A model generated the notes under the pieces. That model was not told the origin of the DNA. It saw only the letters and a list, made by a program, of their open reading frames with translations, and ran no database searches. A DNA stretch of 64,000 nt from Chromatium okenii. Lineage in GTDB: Bacteria; Pseudomonadota; Gammaproteobacteria; Chromatiales; Chromatiaceae. This document shows, in pieces, positions 19,273-29,119 of this stretch. A program made the translations under genes and the position numbers. The stretch covers positions 27,732-91,731 of the forward strand of contig NZ_NRRQ01000009.1 in assembly GCF_016583745.1 (NCBI RefSeq), in the 5' to 3' direction. Numbering within the stretch: the stretch's first letter is position 1; every line of letters begins with the position of its first letter.

Positions 19273-21414
19273 ATGCAAAGTATTTATATCGCCGGTGCCG
19301 GTTCGGGCAGCGGTAAATCAGTGGTGGTGTTGGGGTTTATGGAGCTGTTGTCGGCGGTGAATCAACGGGTCGGTTTTTTCCGTCCGTTTGCGCCGAAAGA
19401 AAACGAGCTGGATAATCTCACCGCGCTTATTAAAAGTCGCTATGAATTACCATTTCCCGCTGAAATGTTATATGGCTGCACGGTGGAAACGGCGCGACAA
19501 TTGATCGGCAGTGGTCATTATGATGAACTGCTTAAACTGATTATGAATAAGTTTAAGGCGTTAGAAGAACGCTGTGATTTGGTGGTGTGCGCGGGCACCA
19601 ATTATGATGGGTTAATTCCGGCATTGGAATTTGATTTTAATGCCGATTTAGCCATTAACTTTAGTTGTAGTTTGGTGATTGTTGTCAAAGGTTTTGGGCG
19701 CGATCCGCAAGAAGCGGTGGATGCGCTGCATATTGCGCACGAATTGATGCGCGAGCGCGGCGGCGATTTTCTCGCCAGCGTGGTCAATGGCGTGGCGGCT
19801 GAACATGTGGAGCCAATTAAAGCGTTGGCACGCGATTTGTTAACGGCGACGGAAACGGTTTATGTGCTGCCGCAACAATCGGCGTTATCGCGTCCGACTA
19901 TCAGCGAAATTCAGCGGGCGCTGGGGGCGACGATTTTGTATGGCGAGGGCGACGCGCTGCATCAGGTGGTGAGTTGTTATCGGATTGCGGCGATGGAGAT
20001 TCCAGATTTTCTGCGCTACATCGAGGACGGTTGTTTGATTATCACGCCCGGCGACCGCGCTGACATCATTTTGGCAAGTTTGGCGGCGGATGTGTCGTCA
20101 TCTTTTCCGCGAGTTGCCGGGCTGTTGTTGACGGGCGGACTGCCGCTGGCGGACACGGTGCGGCGGCTGATTGAAGGCTTGCGGCGCACCAAGGTGGCGA
20201 TTTTGCAGGTGCCGACCGACACCTTTACGACGGTGATGGATGTGCATCAGGTGGAGGCGACGATTTTGCCCGGCGATGATCGCAAAATTGCGGCGGCGCT
20301 CGGTTTATTTGAAAGCCAAATCCGCGTGGAAGAATTGCGCCAACGCATTGCGGTGCGCCATTCGGAGCGCGTCACGCCATTGATGTTTGAATACGAGTTG
20401 ATTCGACGCGCCAAAGCGCGGCAACAGCGCATCGTGTTGCCCGAAGGCAGCGATGAGCGGATTTTACGCGCCGCCGAAATCCTCACCTTGCGCGGCGTGG
20501 CCGAACTCACTTTGCTCGGTAATCCCGACAAAATTCGGCGGAGAATCGCGGAGTTAGGGCTAAAACTGGACGGAATTCGCATCCTCGACCCCGTCACGGC
20601 ACCGGAACGCGAGCGGTACGCGCAAACTTACTTTGAATTGCGCCAACATAAGGGTATTTCGCTGCAAATGGCGCACGATGCCCTCGAAGATGTCAGTTAT
20701 TTCGGCACGTTGATGGTGTATTGCGGCGACGCGGATGGCATGGTGTCTGGGGCTGCGCACACGACTCAGCACACCATTCGCCCGGCATTTGAAACCGTAC
20801 GCACCAAACCAGACGTGCAATTGGTATCGAGTGTATTTTTCATGTGTTTACCGGATCGCGTGCTCGTATATGGCGATTGCGCCGTCAATCCAAATCCGAA
20901 TGCAGCCGAATTGGCCGACATTGCAATTAGTTCTGCCACAACTGCAATTGCATTTGGAATTGAGCCGCGTATTGCCATGCTCTCGTATTCGAGCGGCGAT
21001 TCGGGTAAAGGAGAAGATGTTGAAAAAGTCCGCGAGGCAGTGCGTATTGCCCGCGAGCGCCGCCCTGATCTGAAATTAGAAGGGCCGATTCAATACGATG
21101 CCGCAGTAGATATTGAGATTGGACGCTCAAAAATGCCCGATAGCGAAGTGGCTGGTTATGCCACCGTATTGATTTTTCCCGACTTAAATACCGGCAATAA
21201 CACCTATAAAGCCGTACAGCGCAGTGCCAACGCCGTTGCTATTGGGCCAGTATTGCAAGGGTTAAATAAACCCGTCAATGATTTAAGTCGCGGCTGCACC
21301 GTCACCGACATCGTGAATACAGTAGCGATTACGGCAATTCAAGCGCAGAATGAAGCGGAAATAGTGAGTTGTCAGTTGGCAGTTGCCAGCGCGATCAAGC
21401 AGGAGACGTTGTAA
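19273..21414 (+). CDS. pta: Phosphate acetyltransferase, long DRTGG type
   Basis: Converts acetyl-CoA and phosphate to acetyl phosphate. 713 aa with the three-part structure of E. coli Pta: N-terminal P-loop/DTBS-like domain (GAGSGSGKSVV at residues 8-18), central DRTGG domain (about 215-330), and C-terminal PTA_PTB catalytic domain (about 385-695; GDADGMVSGAAHTT, GPVLQGLNKPVNDLSRG). Start ATG 19273 with GAGAG upstream; a GTG two codons before is possible. The last 16 or so residues (SCQLAVAS...) are encoded by a copy of the dispersed repeat and are probably not ancestral. The stop TAATG overlaps the ackA start by one base. Confidence 0.95.
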   Translation: MQSIYIAGAGSGSGKSVVVLGFMELLSAVNQRVGFFRPFAPKENELDNLTALIKSRYELPFPAEMLYGCTVETARQLIGSGHYDELLKLIMNKFKALEERCDLVVCAGTNYDGLIPALEFDFNADLAINFSCSLVIVVKGFGRDPQEAVDALHIAHELMRERGGDFLASVVNGVAAEHVEPIKALARDLLTATETVYVLPQQSALSRPTISEIQRALGATILYGEGDALHQVVSCYRIAAMEIPDFLRYIEDGCLIITPGDRADIILASLAADVSSSFPRVAGLLLTGGLPLADTVRRLIEGLRRTKVAILQVPTDTFTTVMDVHQVEATILPGDDRKIAAALGLFESQIRVEELRQRIAVRHSERVTPLMFEYELIRRAKARQQRIVLPEGSDERILRAAEILTLRGVAELTLLGNPDKIRRRIAELGLKLDGIRILDPVTAPERERYAQTYFELRQHKGISLQMAHDALEDVSYFGTLMVYCGDADGMVSGAAHTTQHTIRPAFETVRTKPDVQLVSSVFFMCLPDRVLVYGDCAVNPNPNAAELADIAISSATTAIAFGIEPRIAMLSYSSGDSGKGEDVEKVREAVRIARERRPDLKLEGPIQYDAAVDIEIGRSKMPDSEVAGYATVLIFPDLNTGNNTYKAVQRSANAVAIGPVLQGLNKPVNDLSRGCTVTDIVNTVAITAIQAQNEAEIVSCQLAVASAIKQETL
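21368..21389 (+). repeat. Dispersed GTTGTCAGTTGGC repeat inside the pta 3' end
   Basis: 22 bases match the left arm at 9017-9038 with one difference (CAGTTGCCAG for CAGTTGTCAG). The copy lies in frame in the final codons of pta and encodes roughly S-C-Q-L-A-V-A-S, just before the pta/ackA junction. Confidence 0.8.
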
Positions 21415-22625
21415 TGAAAGTATTGGTATTAAATACAGGCAGTTCTTCTATTAAATATCAACTCTTTCTCAGCGATAACTGGCACGTTTTAGCGCATGGT
21501 ATGCTGGCGCGGATTGGTGAAACCGAGAGCGAACTCAAATTCAATTGGACTGATGCAAGCGGCGCATCCCAATCGCGGCACGCACAATTATCCATTCCAA
21601 CGCATCAAGCGGGACTTGATTTATTGATAGCCGATTTGCGTGAGCATGAGCTATTAACTGATGTAAATGAATTGGCAGCAATTGGACATCGCGTGGTGCA
21701 TGGCGGAGCGTATTTTAATCGCCCCGTGGTGATTGATGATGCCGTGATTGCTGCCATTGAACAGATGGTGGCTTTAGCGCCGCTGCATAATCCGGGGCAT
21801 TTAGTTGGTATTCGGGTTGCCCAGCATCTCTTTCCCACCGTGCCCGCAGTGGCCGTATTCGACACTGCCTTTCATCAAACCATGCTGCCTATTGCATATC
21901 GCTATGCAATTCCAGAATTTCTTTATACCGAGCATCAGATTCGCCGTTATGGATTTCATGGCACCTCGCATCATTATGTAGCGAAATGCGCTGCGCTCAT
22001 GCTGGGTAAACCGCTGGCGCAATGCAACCTGATTACTTTGCACCTCGGTAATGGCGCGAGTGCCTGCGCGATTCAAGGCGGTCAGTGTATTGATACGTCA
22101 ATGGGTTTAACGCCATTAGAAGGATTAGTAATGGGGACGCGCAGTGGTGATCTTGATCCAGCGGTGGTGATTTATTTAATGAAAAACATCGGTTTAGATG
22201 CCACCGCCGTCGATCAAATGCTCAATCGCCAGAGTGGACTGCTGGGCATTTGTGGTGTGAATGATATGCGCGAAATTGAAAGCCGCGCTGCTGCTGGTGA
22301 TGCGCAAGCAGAATTAGCCATTGGCATGACCACGCACCGCCTGAAAAAATATATTGGCGCGTATTATGCGGAATTGGAACAAGTGGATGCGCTCGTATTC
22401 ACCGGCGGCATTGGTGAAAACGCTACTGGTATTCGGCACCGCACCTGCGCGGGATTGGAAAACCTTGGCATCATTTTGGATGATGCAGCAAATACTGCGC
22501 GAGAATTGAATGGAGCGCGGTGCATTAGTACAGCGGCAAGTCCAGTTCAAGTGCTCGTCATTCCCACGAATGAAGAGTTAGAAATTGCCCAGCAAGCATT
22601 AGCAGCAGTGTCTATTAACGTATAA
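21414..22625 (+). CDS. ackA: Acetate kinase
   Basis: Phosphoryl transfer between acetyl phosphate and ADP; with pta it forms the acetate/ATP overflow pathway. ASKHA-fold motifs are visible: NTGSSSIKYQLF at the N-terminus, GFHGTSHHY, HLGNGASACAI, and FTGGIGENA. I chose ATG 21414, which overlaps the pta stop and gives 403 aa with the normal MKVLVLNTGSSS start; the in-frame upstream extension lies inside pta. A strong hairpin terminator follows at 22631. Confidence 0.97.
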   Translation: MKVLVLNTGSSSIKYQLFLSDNWHVLAHGMLARIGETESELKFNWTDASGASQSRHAQLSIPTHQAGLDLLIADLREHELLTDVNELAAIGHRVVHGGAYFNRPVVIDDAVIAAIEQMVALAPLHNPGHLVGIRVAQHLFPTVPAVAVFDTAFHQTMLPIAYRYAIPEFLYTEHQIRRYGFHGTSHHYVAKCAALMLGKPLAQCNLITLHLGNGASACAIQGGQCIDTSMGLTPLEGLVMGTRSGDLDPAVVIYLMKNIGLDATAVDQMLNRQSGLLGICGVNDMREIESRAAAGDAQAELAIGMTTHRLKKYIGAYYAELEQVDALVFTGGIGENATGIRHRTCAGLENLGIILDDAANTARELNGARCISTAASPVQVLVIPTNEELEIAQQALAAVSINV

Positions 22626-22630
22626 CCTGC

Positions 22631-22660
22631 AAAATCCCCTTTTTTATAAAAGGGGATTTT
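22631..22660 (+). terminator. Rho-independent-type hairpin after ackA
   Basis: A 13-bp perfect inverted repeat: AAAATCCCCTTTT, a 4-base loop TTAT, then AAAAGGGGATTTT followed by CGTTTTC. The A-tract on one side and T-tract on the other make it bidirectional in form. It lies 6 bp after the ackA stop. Confidence 0.8.
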
Positions 22661-22721
22661 CGTTTTCATCATAGTAACCGTCAATGTCGTAAACTTCACT
22701 GCTAACGGATTCGGTGCCAAT

Positions 22722-22943
22722 ATGTGTCTTGCCATTCCTGCTCAAATTACCCAGCTTGATGCTGCTACCGATCAAGCGACGGTGACGCTTGGTGGTATTA
22801 GTAAAACAGTGTCGCTGGCGTTAATTGATGACGCCGCCGTTGGTGATTATGTGCTCATTCACGTTGGCTATGCACTCAATAAAATTAGCACCGAAGCGGC
22901 AGAAGAAACATTGCGCGTGCTGGCAGAAATTGGTGCAATATAA
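22722..22943 (+). CDS. hypC: HypC/HupF family hydrogenase maturation chaperone
   Basis: 73-aa protein beginning MCLAIPAQI; the N-terminal Met-Cys is the HypC hallmark, with Cys2 binding the Fe(CN)2CO precursor and HypD. The body G.ISKTVSLALIDDAAVGDYVLIHVGYALNKI fits the family's small beta-barrel. It acts in [NiFe]-hydrogenase large-subunit maturation. No other hyp or hydrogenase gene is in the window, so it is either an orphan or its partners lie elsewhere. Confidence 0.9.
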   Translation: MCLAIPAQITQLDAATDQATVTLGGISKTVSLALIDDAAVGDYVLIHVGYALNKISTEAAEETLRVLAEIGAI

Positions 22944-23079
22944 CGCTGCGCTCGCTTGAAATAACAACTTTACCCGCCGGTTGTAATGACGATTGTTAAA
23001 TTAAGTAAGATTATCCTTGAAGCATTCTGTTGATAACAACAGGCACCACTCATTCCTTTCACTACGGTGTTGATTAAAA

Positions 23080-24486
23080 ATGACTATTCGCACGCGATTT
23101 GCTCCATCTCCTACCGGGTATTTGCATGTTGGCGGAGCGCGTACTGCGCTTTTTTGTTATCTCTATGCGCGTAAACACGGCGGGCAATTCATTCTGCGGA
23201 TTGAAGACACCGATTTAGAGCGTTCAACTGCCGAATCAGTCAATGCGATTTTAGAAGGCATGACGTGGTTAGGTTTGGACTATGATGAAGGGCCATTTTA
23301 TCAAACGCACCGCTTTGATCGCTATAATGCCGTGATTGATGATTTATTAGCGCGGGGATTGGCATATCGCTGCGATTGTTCAAAAGAACGCTTAGAAAAA
23401 CTGCGCATTGATCAAATGGCGCACAAACAAAAACCGCGTTATGACGGGCATTGCTGCAATCGGCATATTGATCCAAACGCGCCGCATGTGATCCGCTTCA
23501 AAAATCCATCTGATGGCGTGGTGATTGTTGATGATTTAATTCGGGGGCGCGTTCCATTTGCCAATGATGAATTGGATGATTTAATTATTCGCCGCAGCGA
23601 TGGTGCGCCAACCTATAATTTAAGCGTCGTTGTTGATGATGCCGATATGCGCATTACTCATGTCATTCGCGGCGACGATCATTTGAATAATACACCGCGT
23701 CAAATCAACATTTTACGCGCAATGGGACACGAGCCACCGCATTATGCACATGTGCCGATGATTCTCGGTGATGATGGAGCACGATTATCAAAACGGCATG
23801 GCGCTGTCAGTGTCATTGCATACCGCGATCAGGGTTATTTGCCGGAAGCATTATTGAATTATTTAGTGCGGCTGGGCTGGTCACACGGCGATCAAGAGAT
23901 ATTTTCTATTGAGCAGATGATTGAATTATTTGATATTGGCGATGTGAATAAAGCTGCGTCTGCATTTAATACGGATAAACTCAATTGGCTCAATCAACAG
24001 TATTTACAACACGCCGAACCTCAGCGTATTGCACGGCTGCTCAGTCCGCATTTAGGGCATCTTGGTATTGATCCTTCTACTGGTCCGGCATTAACTGCGG
24101 TGATTAAAGCGCAGGCGGCTCGTGCTAAAACGCTGACGGAATTGGCAGAAATTAGCGCCTTTTGTTATTGTGATTTTGCTGAATTCGAGGAAGCGGCAGC
24201 AAAAAAACATTTGCGTTTAGTGGCGCGTGAACCTTTAGAACAAATTCGCGCTGCATTTGAATTGCTTGCGCATGAAGATTGGACGGCGGAGACTTTGAAA
24301 CACACGGTGGAGCGGGTCGCCGAACGGTTACAAATCAATATGAGTAAAGTTGCGCAACCATTGCGGGTGGCAATTGTGGGACGCGCTGCATCACCGGGTA
24401 TTGATGAAACGCTGCTGTTGGTCGGTAAAGAAGCGACGTTACGGCGAATTGATAAGGCGCTAGAGTATATTACAGCGCGAGGTTAA
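23080..24486 (+). CDS. gltX: Glutamyl-tRNA synthetase
   Basis: Charges tRNA-Glu. Class I signatures are present: [14 protein letters not shown] (HIGH region) and ARLSKRHG (KMSKS region). A zinc-type cysteine cluster (CDC...CC) lies at about residues 98-127. Length 468 aa, typical of bacterial GltX. It begins with the standard [14 protein letters not shown] compound hairpin/terminator follows directly. Confidence 0.97.
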   Translation: MTIRTRFAPSPTGYLHVGGARTALFCYLYARKHGGQFILRIEDTDLERSTAESVNAILEGMTWLGLDYDEGPFYQTHRFDRYNAVIDDLLARGLAYRCDCSKERLEKLRIDQMAHKQKPRYDGHCCNRHIDPNAPHVIRFKNPSDGVVIVDDLIRGRVPFANDELDDLIIRRSDGAPTYNLSVVVDDADMRITHVIRGDDHLNNTPRQINILRAMGHEPPHYAHVPMILGDDGARLSKRHGAVSVIAYRDQGYLPEALLNYLVRLGWSHGDQEIFSIEQMIELFDIGDVNKAASAFNTDKLNWLNQQYLQHAEPQRIARLLSPHLGHLGIDPSTGPALTAVIKAQAARAKTLTELAEISAFCYCDFAEFEEAAAKKHLRLVAREPLEQIRAAFELLAHEDWTAETLKHTVERVAERLQINMSKVAQPLRVAIVGRAASPGIDETLLLVGKEATLRRIDKALEYITARG

Positions 24487-24494
24487 TTTTTATT

Positions 24495-24537
24495 AGCGCC
24501 TCTTGTGTGAAAGAGGCGCTATTGAGGCGCTTTTTTA
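24495..24537 (+). terminator. Compound terminator after gltX with two alternative hairpins
   Basis: AGCGCCTCTT (24495-24504) pairs perfectly with AAGAGGCGCT (24511-24520). The same left arm can instead pair with GAGGCGC at 24524-24530, which is followed directly by six Ts and so forms the terminator proper. The two structures exclude each other. Confidence 0.65.
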
Positions 24538-24589
24538 ATGCTCTTGTTTAGAACAATAAAGGAATTAACTGTCGTTAGTGGATCGTTTC

Positions 24590-25420
24590 ATGAATGATTT
24601 CAGTGACATCTTAATCAAAATTCGCGGATTAACTTTTCGGCGCGGTGAGCGGTTGATTTTTGATCAGCTTGATCTTGATATTCGGCGCGGTGCTGTGACC
24701 GCTGTGCTCGGCCCAAGCGGTAGCGGTAAAACGACCTTGCTGAAACTCATCACCGGGCAATTGCATCCAGATGCCGGCGATATTGAAGTTGATGGTAAAA
24801 ATGTGCAGCGTTTACCCAAAAAAGAGTTATTTCAGTTGCGGCAGCGCATGGGAATGTTATTTCAAAGTGGAGCATTATTAACCGATTTAACGGTATTTGA
24901 AAATGTGGCTTATCCTTTACGCGAACACGCGAAATTGTCGCCATCATTATTGCGTAAATTGGTGTTATTAAAATTGGAAGCAGTCGGATTGCGGGGTGCG
25001 CGGGATTTAATGCCACATGAATTATCAGGTGGTATGGCTCGCCGAGTTGCATTAGCACGCGCAATTGCCTTAGACCCGATGATGCTGCTATATGATGAAC
25101 CCTTTACGGGACAAGACCCTATTTCAATGGGAGTATTGGTGCGGCTGATTCACCAATTAAATGATGCGGCAGGTTTAACCAGCGTTGTGGTGTCACATGA
25201 TGTGCAAGAAACTGCACAAATTGCGGACGCGATGTATTTGTTATCTGGGGGGCGAGTGATTGCGCATGGAACTCCAGCAGAATTAGCCGCAGATGATGCT
25301 GTACAGGTGCGGCAATTTATGGACGGTAATCCTGATGGACCTTTGCCATTTCATTATCCGGCGCTGCCATTAGCAGACGATTTTCGCACGCCAATTCGAG
25401 GACGTAGCGGATGGCATTAA
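24590..25420 (+). CDS. mlaF: Phospholipid ABC transporter ATPase MlaF
   Basis: ATPase of the Mla system that moves phospholipids between inner and outer membranes. Walker [10 protein letters not shown], signature LSGGMARR, Walker [10 protein letters not shown] and the switch HDVQE are all visible; the GMARR form of the signature is typical of MlaF. ATG 24590 gives 276 aa; a GTG at 24578 would add four residues. Its 3' end overlaps mlaE by 10 bp. mlaD, mlaC and mlaB do not follow. Confidence 0.92.
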   Translation: MNDFSDILIKIRGLTFRRGERLIFDQLDLDIRRGAVTAVLGPSGSGKTTLLKLITGQLHPDAGDIEVDGKNVQRLPKKELFQLRQRMGMLFQSGALLTDLTVFENVAYPLREHAKLSPSLLRKLVLLKLEAVGLRGARDLMPHELSGGMARRVALARAIALDPMMLLYDEPFTGQDPISMGVLVRLIHQLNDAAGLTSVVVSHDVQETAQIADAMYLLSGGRVIAHGTPAELAADDAVQVRQFMDGNPDGPLPFHYPALPLADDFRTPIRGRSGWH

Positions 25421-26193
25421 CGTATTTAGCACAATTAGGGCGCGGCGGATTGAATACGTTGCAACGTATTGGGCGGGCGCATTTATTATTGGCTGCTTGT
25501 TTGCTTGGTAGCGGGGCACTGTTGCGGCGTCCCCGCTTATTCACGGCGCAGTTATTCAATATCGGCGTATTATCGTTATTGATTGTCGGAATTTCCGGGT
25601 TATTCGTGGGCATGGTATTGGGTTTGCAAGGCTATTATGTATTGGCGCAATTCGGGGCTGAACAAAGTTTGGGAGTGATGGTTGCCACTTCATTAGTGCG
25701 CGAATTGGGGCCAGTGGTGACGGCATTATTAGTTGCCGGTCGTGCTGGATCAGCATTAACTGCTGAAATTGGCTTAATGAAAGCGACTGAACAATTGGCA
25801 GGTTTAGAAATGATGGCGGTTGATCCGGTGCGCCGCATTCTCATTCCACGTTTATTCGGTGGCATGGTGGCGATGCCATTATTAGCGGCGCTATTTAGCG
25901 CAGTTGGTATCATCGGTGGTTATTTCGTAGGCGTGGGCTTGCTTGGCGTTGATGACGGTGCATTTTGGAGTCAAATGCAAGCAAAAGTTGATTTCCAAGA
26001 AGATGTCGTTAATGGCATTATTAAAAGCGCAGTATTTGGTTTATTGGTGACATGGATTGCGCTATTCCAAGGTTATGAAAGTATCCCCACCGCCGAGGGC
26101 GTTAGCCGCGCCACCACGCGTTCGGTGGTACACGCCGCGCTCGTTGTGCTCGGCGTTGATTTTGTACTCACCGCATTGATGTTTGGCGCGTGA
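25411..26193 (+). CDS. mlaE: Phospholipid ABC transporter permease MlaE
   Basis: MlaE/DUF140 permease, 260 aa, inner membrane, with about five hydrophobic helices. Recognisable family segments are [43 protein letters not shown] and the C-terminal [19 protein letters not shown]. It overlaps mlaF by 10 bp. The operon stops here: the next gene is on the opposite strand, so the MCE-domain subunit MlaD must be encoded elsewhere if the system is complete. Confidence 0.93.
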   Translation: MALTYLAQLGRGGLNTLQRIGRAHLLLAACLLGSGALLRRPRLFTAQLFNIGVLSLLIVGISGLFVGMVLGLQGYYVLAQFGAEQSLGVMVATSLVRELGPVVTALLVAGRAGSALTAEIGLMKATEQLAGLEMMAVDPVRRILIPRLFGGMVAMPLLAALFSAVGIIGGYFVGVGLLGVDDGAFWSQMQAKVDFQEDVVNGIIKSAVFGLLVTWIALFQGYESIPTAEGVSRATTRSVVHAALVVLGVDFVLTALMFGA

Positions 26194-26201
26194 TTGCCGC
26201 T

Positions 26202-26417
26202 TTAATCCTCGCCAATGACGCGCTCATCGCGGGGCGCAGATAATAGTTTTTCTGCTTCACCGGGCTGGCTGGCAAAAATCAAGCGGTAATCGACCCCGGC
26301 AGTGGTTTCGGCTTGACGACGACTGCGCACCAGCGTCCGCGCATCTTGATAGCGATCAAAGGTTTGCAGCGGCGTGAGTTGGCGCGGTGGGGTGATTTGA
26401 TACACGAAATACGGCAT
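26202..26417 (-). CDS. Conserved-looking 71-aa hypothetical protein
   Basis: Soluble 71-residue protein starting MPYFVYQI and ending in an acidic RDERVIGED tail. It is preceded on its own strand by a GGAGCAATTCGCC ribosome site. The predicted beta-start, the F-D-R-Y-x-x-A-R helix and the EAEKLL segment look like a small conserved family seen in gammaproteobacteria, but I cannot name it. It lies convergent to mlaE (8-bp gap) and divergent from sat. Confidence 0.65.
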   Translation of the reverse strand: MPYFVYQITPPRQLTPLQTFDRYQDARTLVRSRRQAETTAGVDYRLIFASQPGEAEKLLSAPRDERVIGED

Positions 26418-26574
26418 GGCGAATTGCTCCTGTGCAATTGAATTGAATCGTAAAAAATTTTATTGTTGCTATAAATAGAACCGTGTAAAGATATTTTTGC
26501 CGACGTGCTATTGTTCAATTGCCACTCGCAGCGAGCGAGCGGATTATTCCCTTTGCAATCAGGAGCACTAACGC

Positions 26575-27759
26575 ATGATTAAACCCGTCGGTTCTGACAC
26601 CTTAAAACCGCTGTTCGTTTACGACCCCGATCACCATCACGCACTGTTGCGGGAGGCCGAAACCTTGCCTTCCGTCATCATCAGCTCGCAAGCCGCCGGC
26701 AACGCGGTGATGCTGGGCGCAGGTTATTTTAGTCCGCTGTCTGGCTTTATGACCGTCGCCGACGCAGTCAGCGTCGCTGAGACCATGCGCTTGACCAATG
26801 GGCGCTTTTTTCCGGTACCAATTCTCTGTTTAATCAATGACTTCAGTGCGATTGGCAGCGCCCGCCGCATCGCGCTGCGCGATCCCAACGTCGAAGGCAA
26901 TCCGGTGTTGGCGATCATGGACGTGACCGGTTTGGAGGAAGTCAGCGCCGCACAAATGGAAGTGATGACCGCGCAAGTTTATCGCACCCAAGACCCCGCG
27001 CATCCGGGCGTCGCCGCGTTTAATAGTCAAGGACGCTGCGCGATTTCTGGAACGATTCAGGTGCTGAATTTCTCGTATTTTCACAGCGATTTCCCCGATA
27101 CTTTCCGCACGGCGGTTGAAATTCGCAACGAGATTGCCGAGCGCGGCTGGCAGCGCGTGGTCGCATTTCAGACCCGCAATCCGATGCACCTCGCTCACGA
27201 AGAACTGTGCCACATGGCGATGCAGCGACTCAATTGCGATGGTTTGGTGATTCACATGCTGCTGGGTAAATTAAAACCCGGCGATATTCCCGCACCAGTG
27301 CGCGATGCGTCAATTCGCAAAATGGTTGAATTGTATTTCCCACCCAATAGCGCGATGGTCACTGGTTATGGCTTTGATATGCTATATGCGGGGCCGCGAG
27401 AAGCCGTATTACATGCGTATTTTCGCCAGAATATGGGCGCGACTCATTTCATTATTGGACGCGATCATGCGGGCGTTGGTGATTATTATGGCGCATTTGA
27501 CGCGCAGACCATTTTTGATGAATTGCCAGACGATGCGTTGCAGATTGAAATTTTCAAAGCAGATCACACTGCGTATTCTAAAAAGCTCAACCGCGTGGTG
27601 ATGATGTGTGAAGCTCCAGAGCATACAAAAGACGATTTTGTATTGCTATCGGGAACGCGAGTGCGGGAATTGTTGGGCAGCGGCATTGCGCCACCGCCAG
27701 AATTTTCCCGCCCCGAAGTTGCGCAGATTTTAATGGATTATTATCAATCGCTTGATTGA
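26575..27759 (+). CDS. sat: Sulfate adenylyltransferase (ATP sulfurylase)
   Basis: Homo-oligomeric Sat of 394 aa without an APS-kinase domain. Catalytic motifs are visible: QTRNPMHLAHEEL (QxRNPxHxxH) and GRDHAGVGDYYG. In sulfur-oxidising bacteria this type works in reverse, making ATP and sulfate from APS; in sulfate reducers it runs forward. With the SQR-like gene at 3551 I favour the oxidative direction, which is inference. The aprBA genes that often accompany it are not in the window. It is preceded by a GGAG ribosome site and followed by a hairpin terminator. Confidence 0.94.
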   Translation: MIKPVGSDTLKPLFVYDPDHHHALLREAETLPSVIISSQAAGNAVMLGAGYFSPLSGFMTVADAVSVAETMRLTNGRFFPVPILCLINDFSAIGSARRIALRDPNVEGNPVLAIMDVTGLEEVSAAQMEVMTAQVYRTQDPAHPGVAAFNSQGRCAISGTIQVLNFSYFHSDFPDTFRTAVEIRNEIAERGWQRVVAFQTRNPMHLAHEELCHMAMQRLNCDGLVIHMLLGKLKPGDIPAPVRDASIRKMVELYFPPNSAMVTGYGFDMLYAGPREAVLHAYFRQNMGATHFIIGRDHAGVGDYYGAFDAQTIFDELPDDALQIEIFKADHTAYSKKLNRVVMMCEAPEHTKDDFVLLSGTRVRELLGSGIAPPPEFSRPEVAQILMDYYQSLD

Positions 27760-27782
27760 TCGTTGCATCACGACGTTGATTT

Positions 27783-27810
27783 AACCTCCCCTTAAAAAAG
27801 GGAGGTTTTT
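27783..27810 (+). terminator. Hairpin terminator after sat
   Basis: AACCTCCC at 27783-27790 pairs with GGGAGGTT at 27800-27807 across a loop of CTTAAAAAA, followed by a T-run. It lies 24 bp after the sat stop. Confidence 0.8.
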
Positions 27811-27943
27811 ATAATGAAAAAACCGCCGCTGTGTTCTAAATCACGTCGCGCCACTGCCTACTCAACAACACCGAACTACCGGAAAATCACCACGCGCATT
27901 ATCATTCTTTACAGTCACACACAACATTATTTTTACAGAGAAA

Positions 27944-29119
27944 ATGATGACTTTAGACCCTAATTTAGTTGTGTATATGCTGTCGTTTTTGCTCGTCAAT
28001 TCCGGTGCAATTTTGCTGCTGAATTCTATTCAAAATCTCCCCGCACCGCACAACATCAGTAAACAGTATTTTGTTTATTCGTTTGTCTTTTCGCTCATCA
28101 GTTATATCGGCTTCATCTCCAGAGTGTGGCTGCCGCTGCCGCTTTCGGTATTGATCACAAACCTATTTTATTTGTTATCTGGTTACAGCGTTTATTATGG
28201 CTTGAGATGGCGTTATCATTTACCATGCCCAGTGCAGATCTGGTATTTTTTTGTGATGCACTTGGTGTTATTTAGCTTAATTCAAGTCGCTCTTGCTTTG
28301 CGTGAAGATGAATTTCTTTTAGGGTTAAGAATTCAATTATTGAGTGCTAACTTGGGATTTGTGTTTTTCTTGGTATTGCAACTGCTATGGCGTCATAAAG
28401 ACAATCATCATCGCGGCGAGTTGGTGCTATTTTATGCAGTGTGTTATGTGGTTATCAGCATTGTTGTATTGCATTTTTTTTATTACTGGAAAACGGTGCC
28501 GTCATATTACATGGGCTGGTCGTTTGTCGTACAAATTACCATCGTGTTTGCGCTACTCGGCGGATTTTATGCACTATTTTTGAATGATTTGAGTTTGAAA
28601 TACTACGCTGATGCGATCCGCGATGGCATGACCGGATTGCACAATCGCCAGTATTTTTGTAACGCGATTGCGCAGCGTCAATTCTCCGATGCGGCAGCGT
28701 CAGCAACGTGCATCATTATGTGTGATTTGGATAAATTCAAAGAGATTAACGATCAATTTGGTCATGCCTGCGGGGATGAAGTCATTATTGCGTTTGCACA
28801 AACGCTGCAAGAACACATTAGAAAGCAGGATTTATGCGCCCGTTATGGCGGTGAGGAATTCATTGTGCTATTGGGTGCAACGGAGTTATTAGAGGCACTG
28901 GCTATTGCTGAACGAATGCGTCAAGCCACGTCGGATATTCAACTTGCTGCGCCGTTCAGCGCGGTGCGCATCACGGCGAGTTTTGGTGTGGCGGAGACTA
29001 AAAATTCCACTCAATTAAATACGTTACTTCCAGATTTAATTAAAGCGGCTGATGCCAGTCTGTACCAAGCAAAAGCGGCAGGGCGCAATCGCGTATGTGC
29101 GGCGGCGCAGCCACTTTAA
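27944..29119 (+). CDS. Diguanylate cyclase with seven-helix membrane domain
   Basis: Makes cyclic di-GMP. The N-terminal ~220 residues hold about six or seven hydrophobic helices without an obvious ligand-binding loop. The C-terminal GGDEF domain (about 230-385) has the DGMTGLHNR start, the metal-binding [10 protein letters not shown] segment and the active-site RYGGEEF. No RxxD inhibitory site is obvious before GGEEF. Length 391 aa. It ends convergent with bioB, the stop codons overlapping by 4 bp. The PilZ protein at 9084 is a possible effector in the same cell. Confidence 0.92.
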   Translation: MMTLDPNLVVYMLSFLLVNSGAILLLNSIQNLPAPHNISKQYFVYSFVFSLISYIGFISRVWLPLPLSVLITNLFYLLSGYSVYYGLRWRYHLPCPVQIWYFFVMHLVLFSLIQVALALREDEFLLGLRIQLLSANLGFVFFLVLQLLWRHKDNHHRGELVLFYAVCYVVISIVVLHFFYYWKTVPSYYMGWSFVVQITIVFALLGGFYALFLNDLSLKYYADAIRDGMTGLHNRQYFCNAIAQRQFSDAAASATCIIMCDLDKFKEINDQFGHACGDEVIIAFAQTLQEHIRKQDLCARYGGEEFIVLLGATELLEALAIAERMRQATSDIQLAAPFSAVRITASFGVAETKNSTQLNTLLPDLIKAADASLYQAKAAGRNRVCAAAQPL

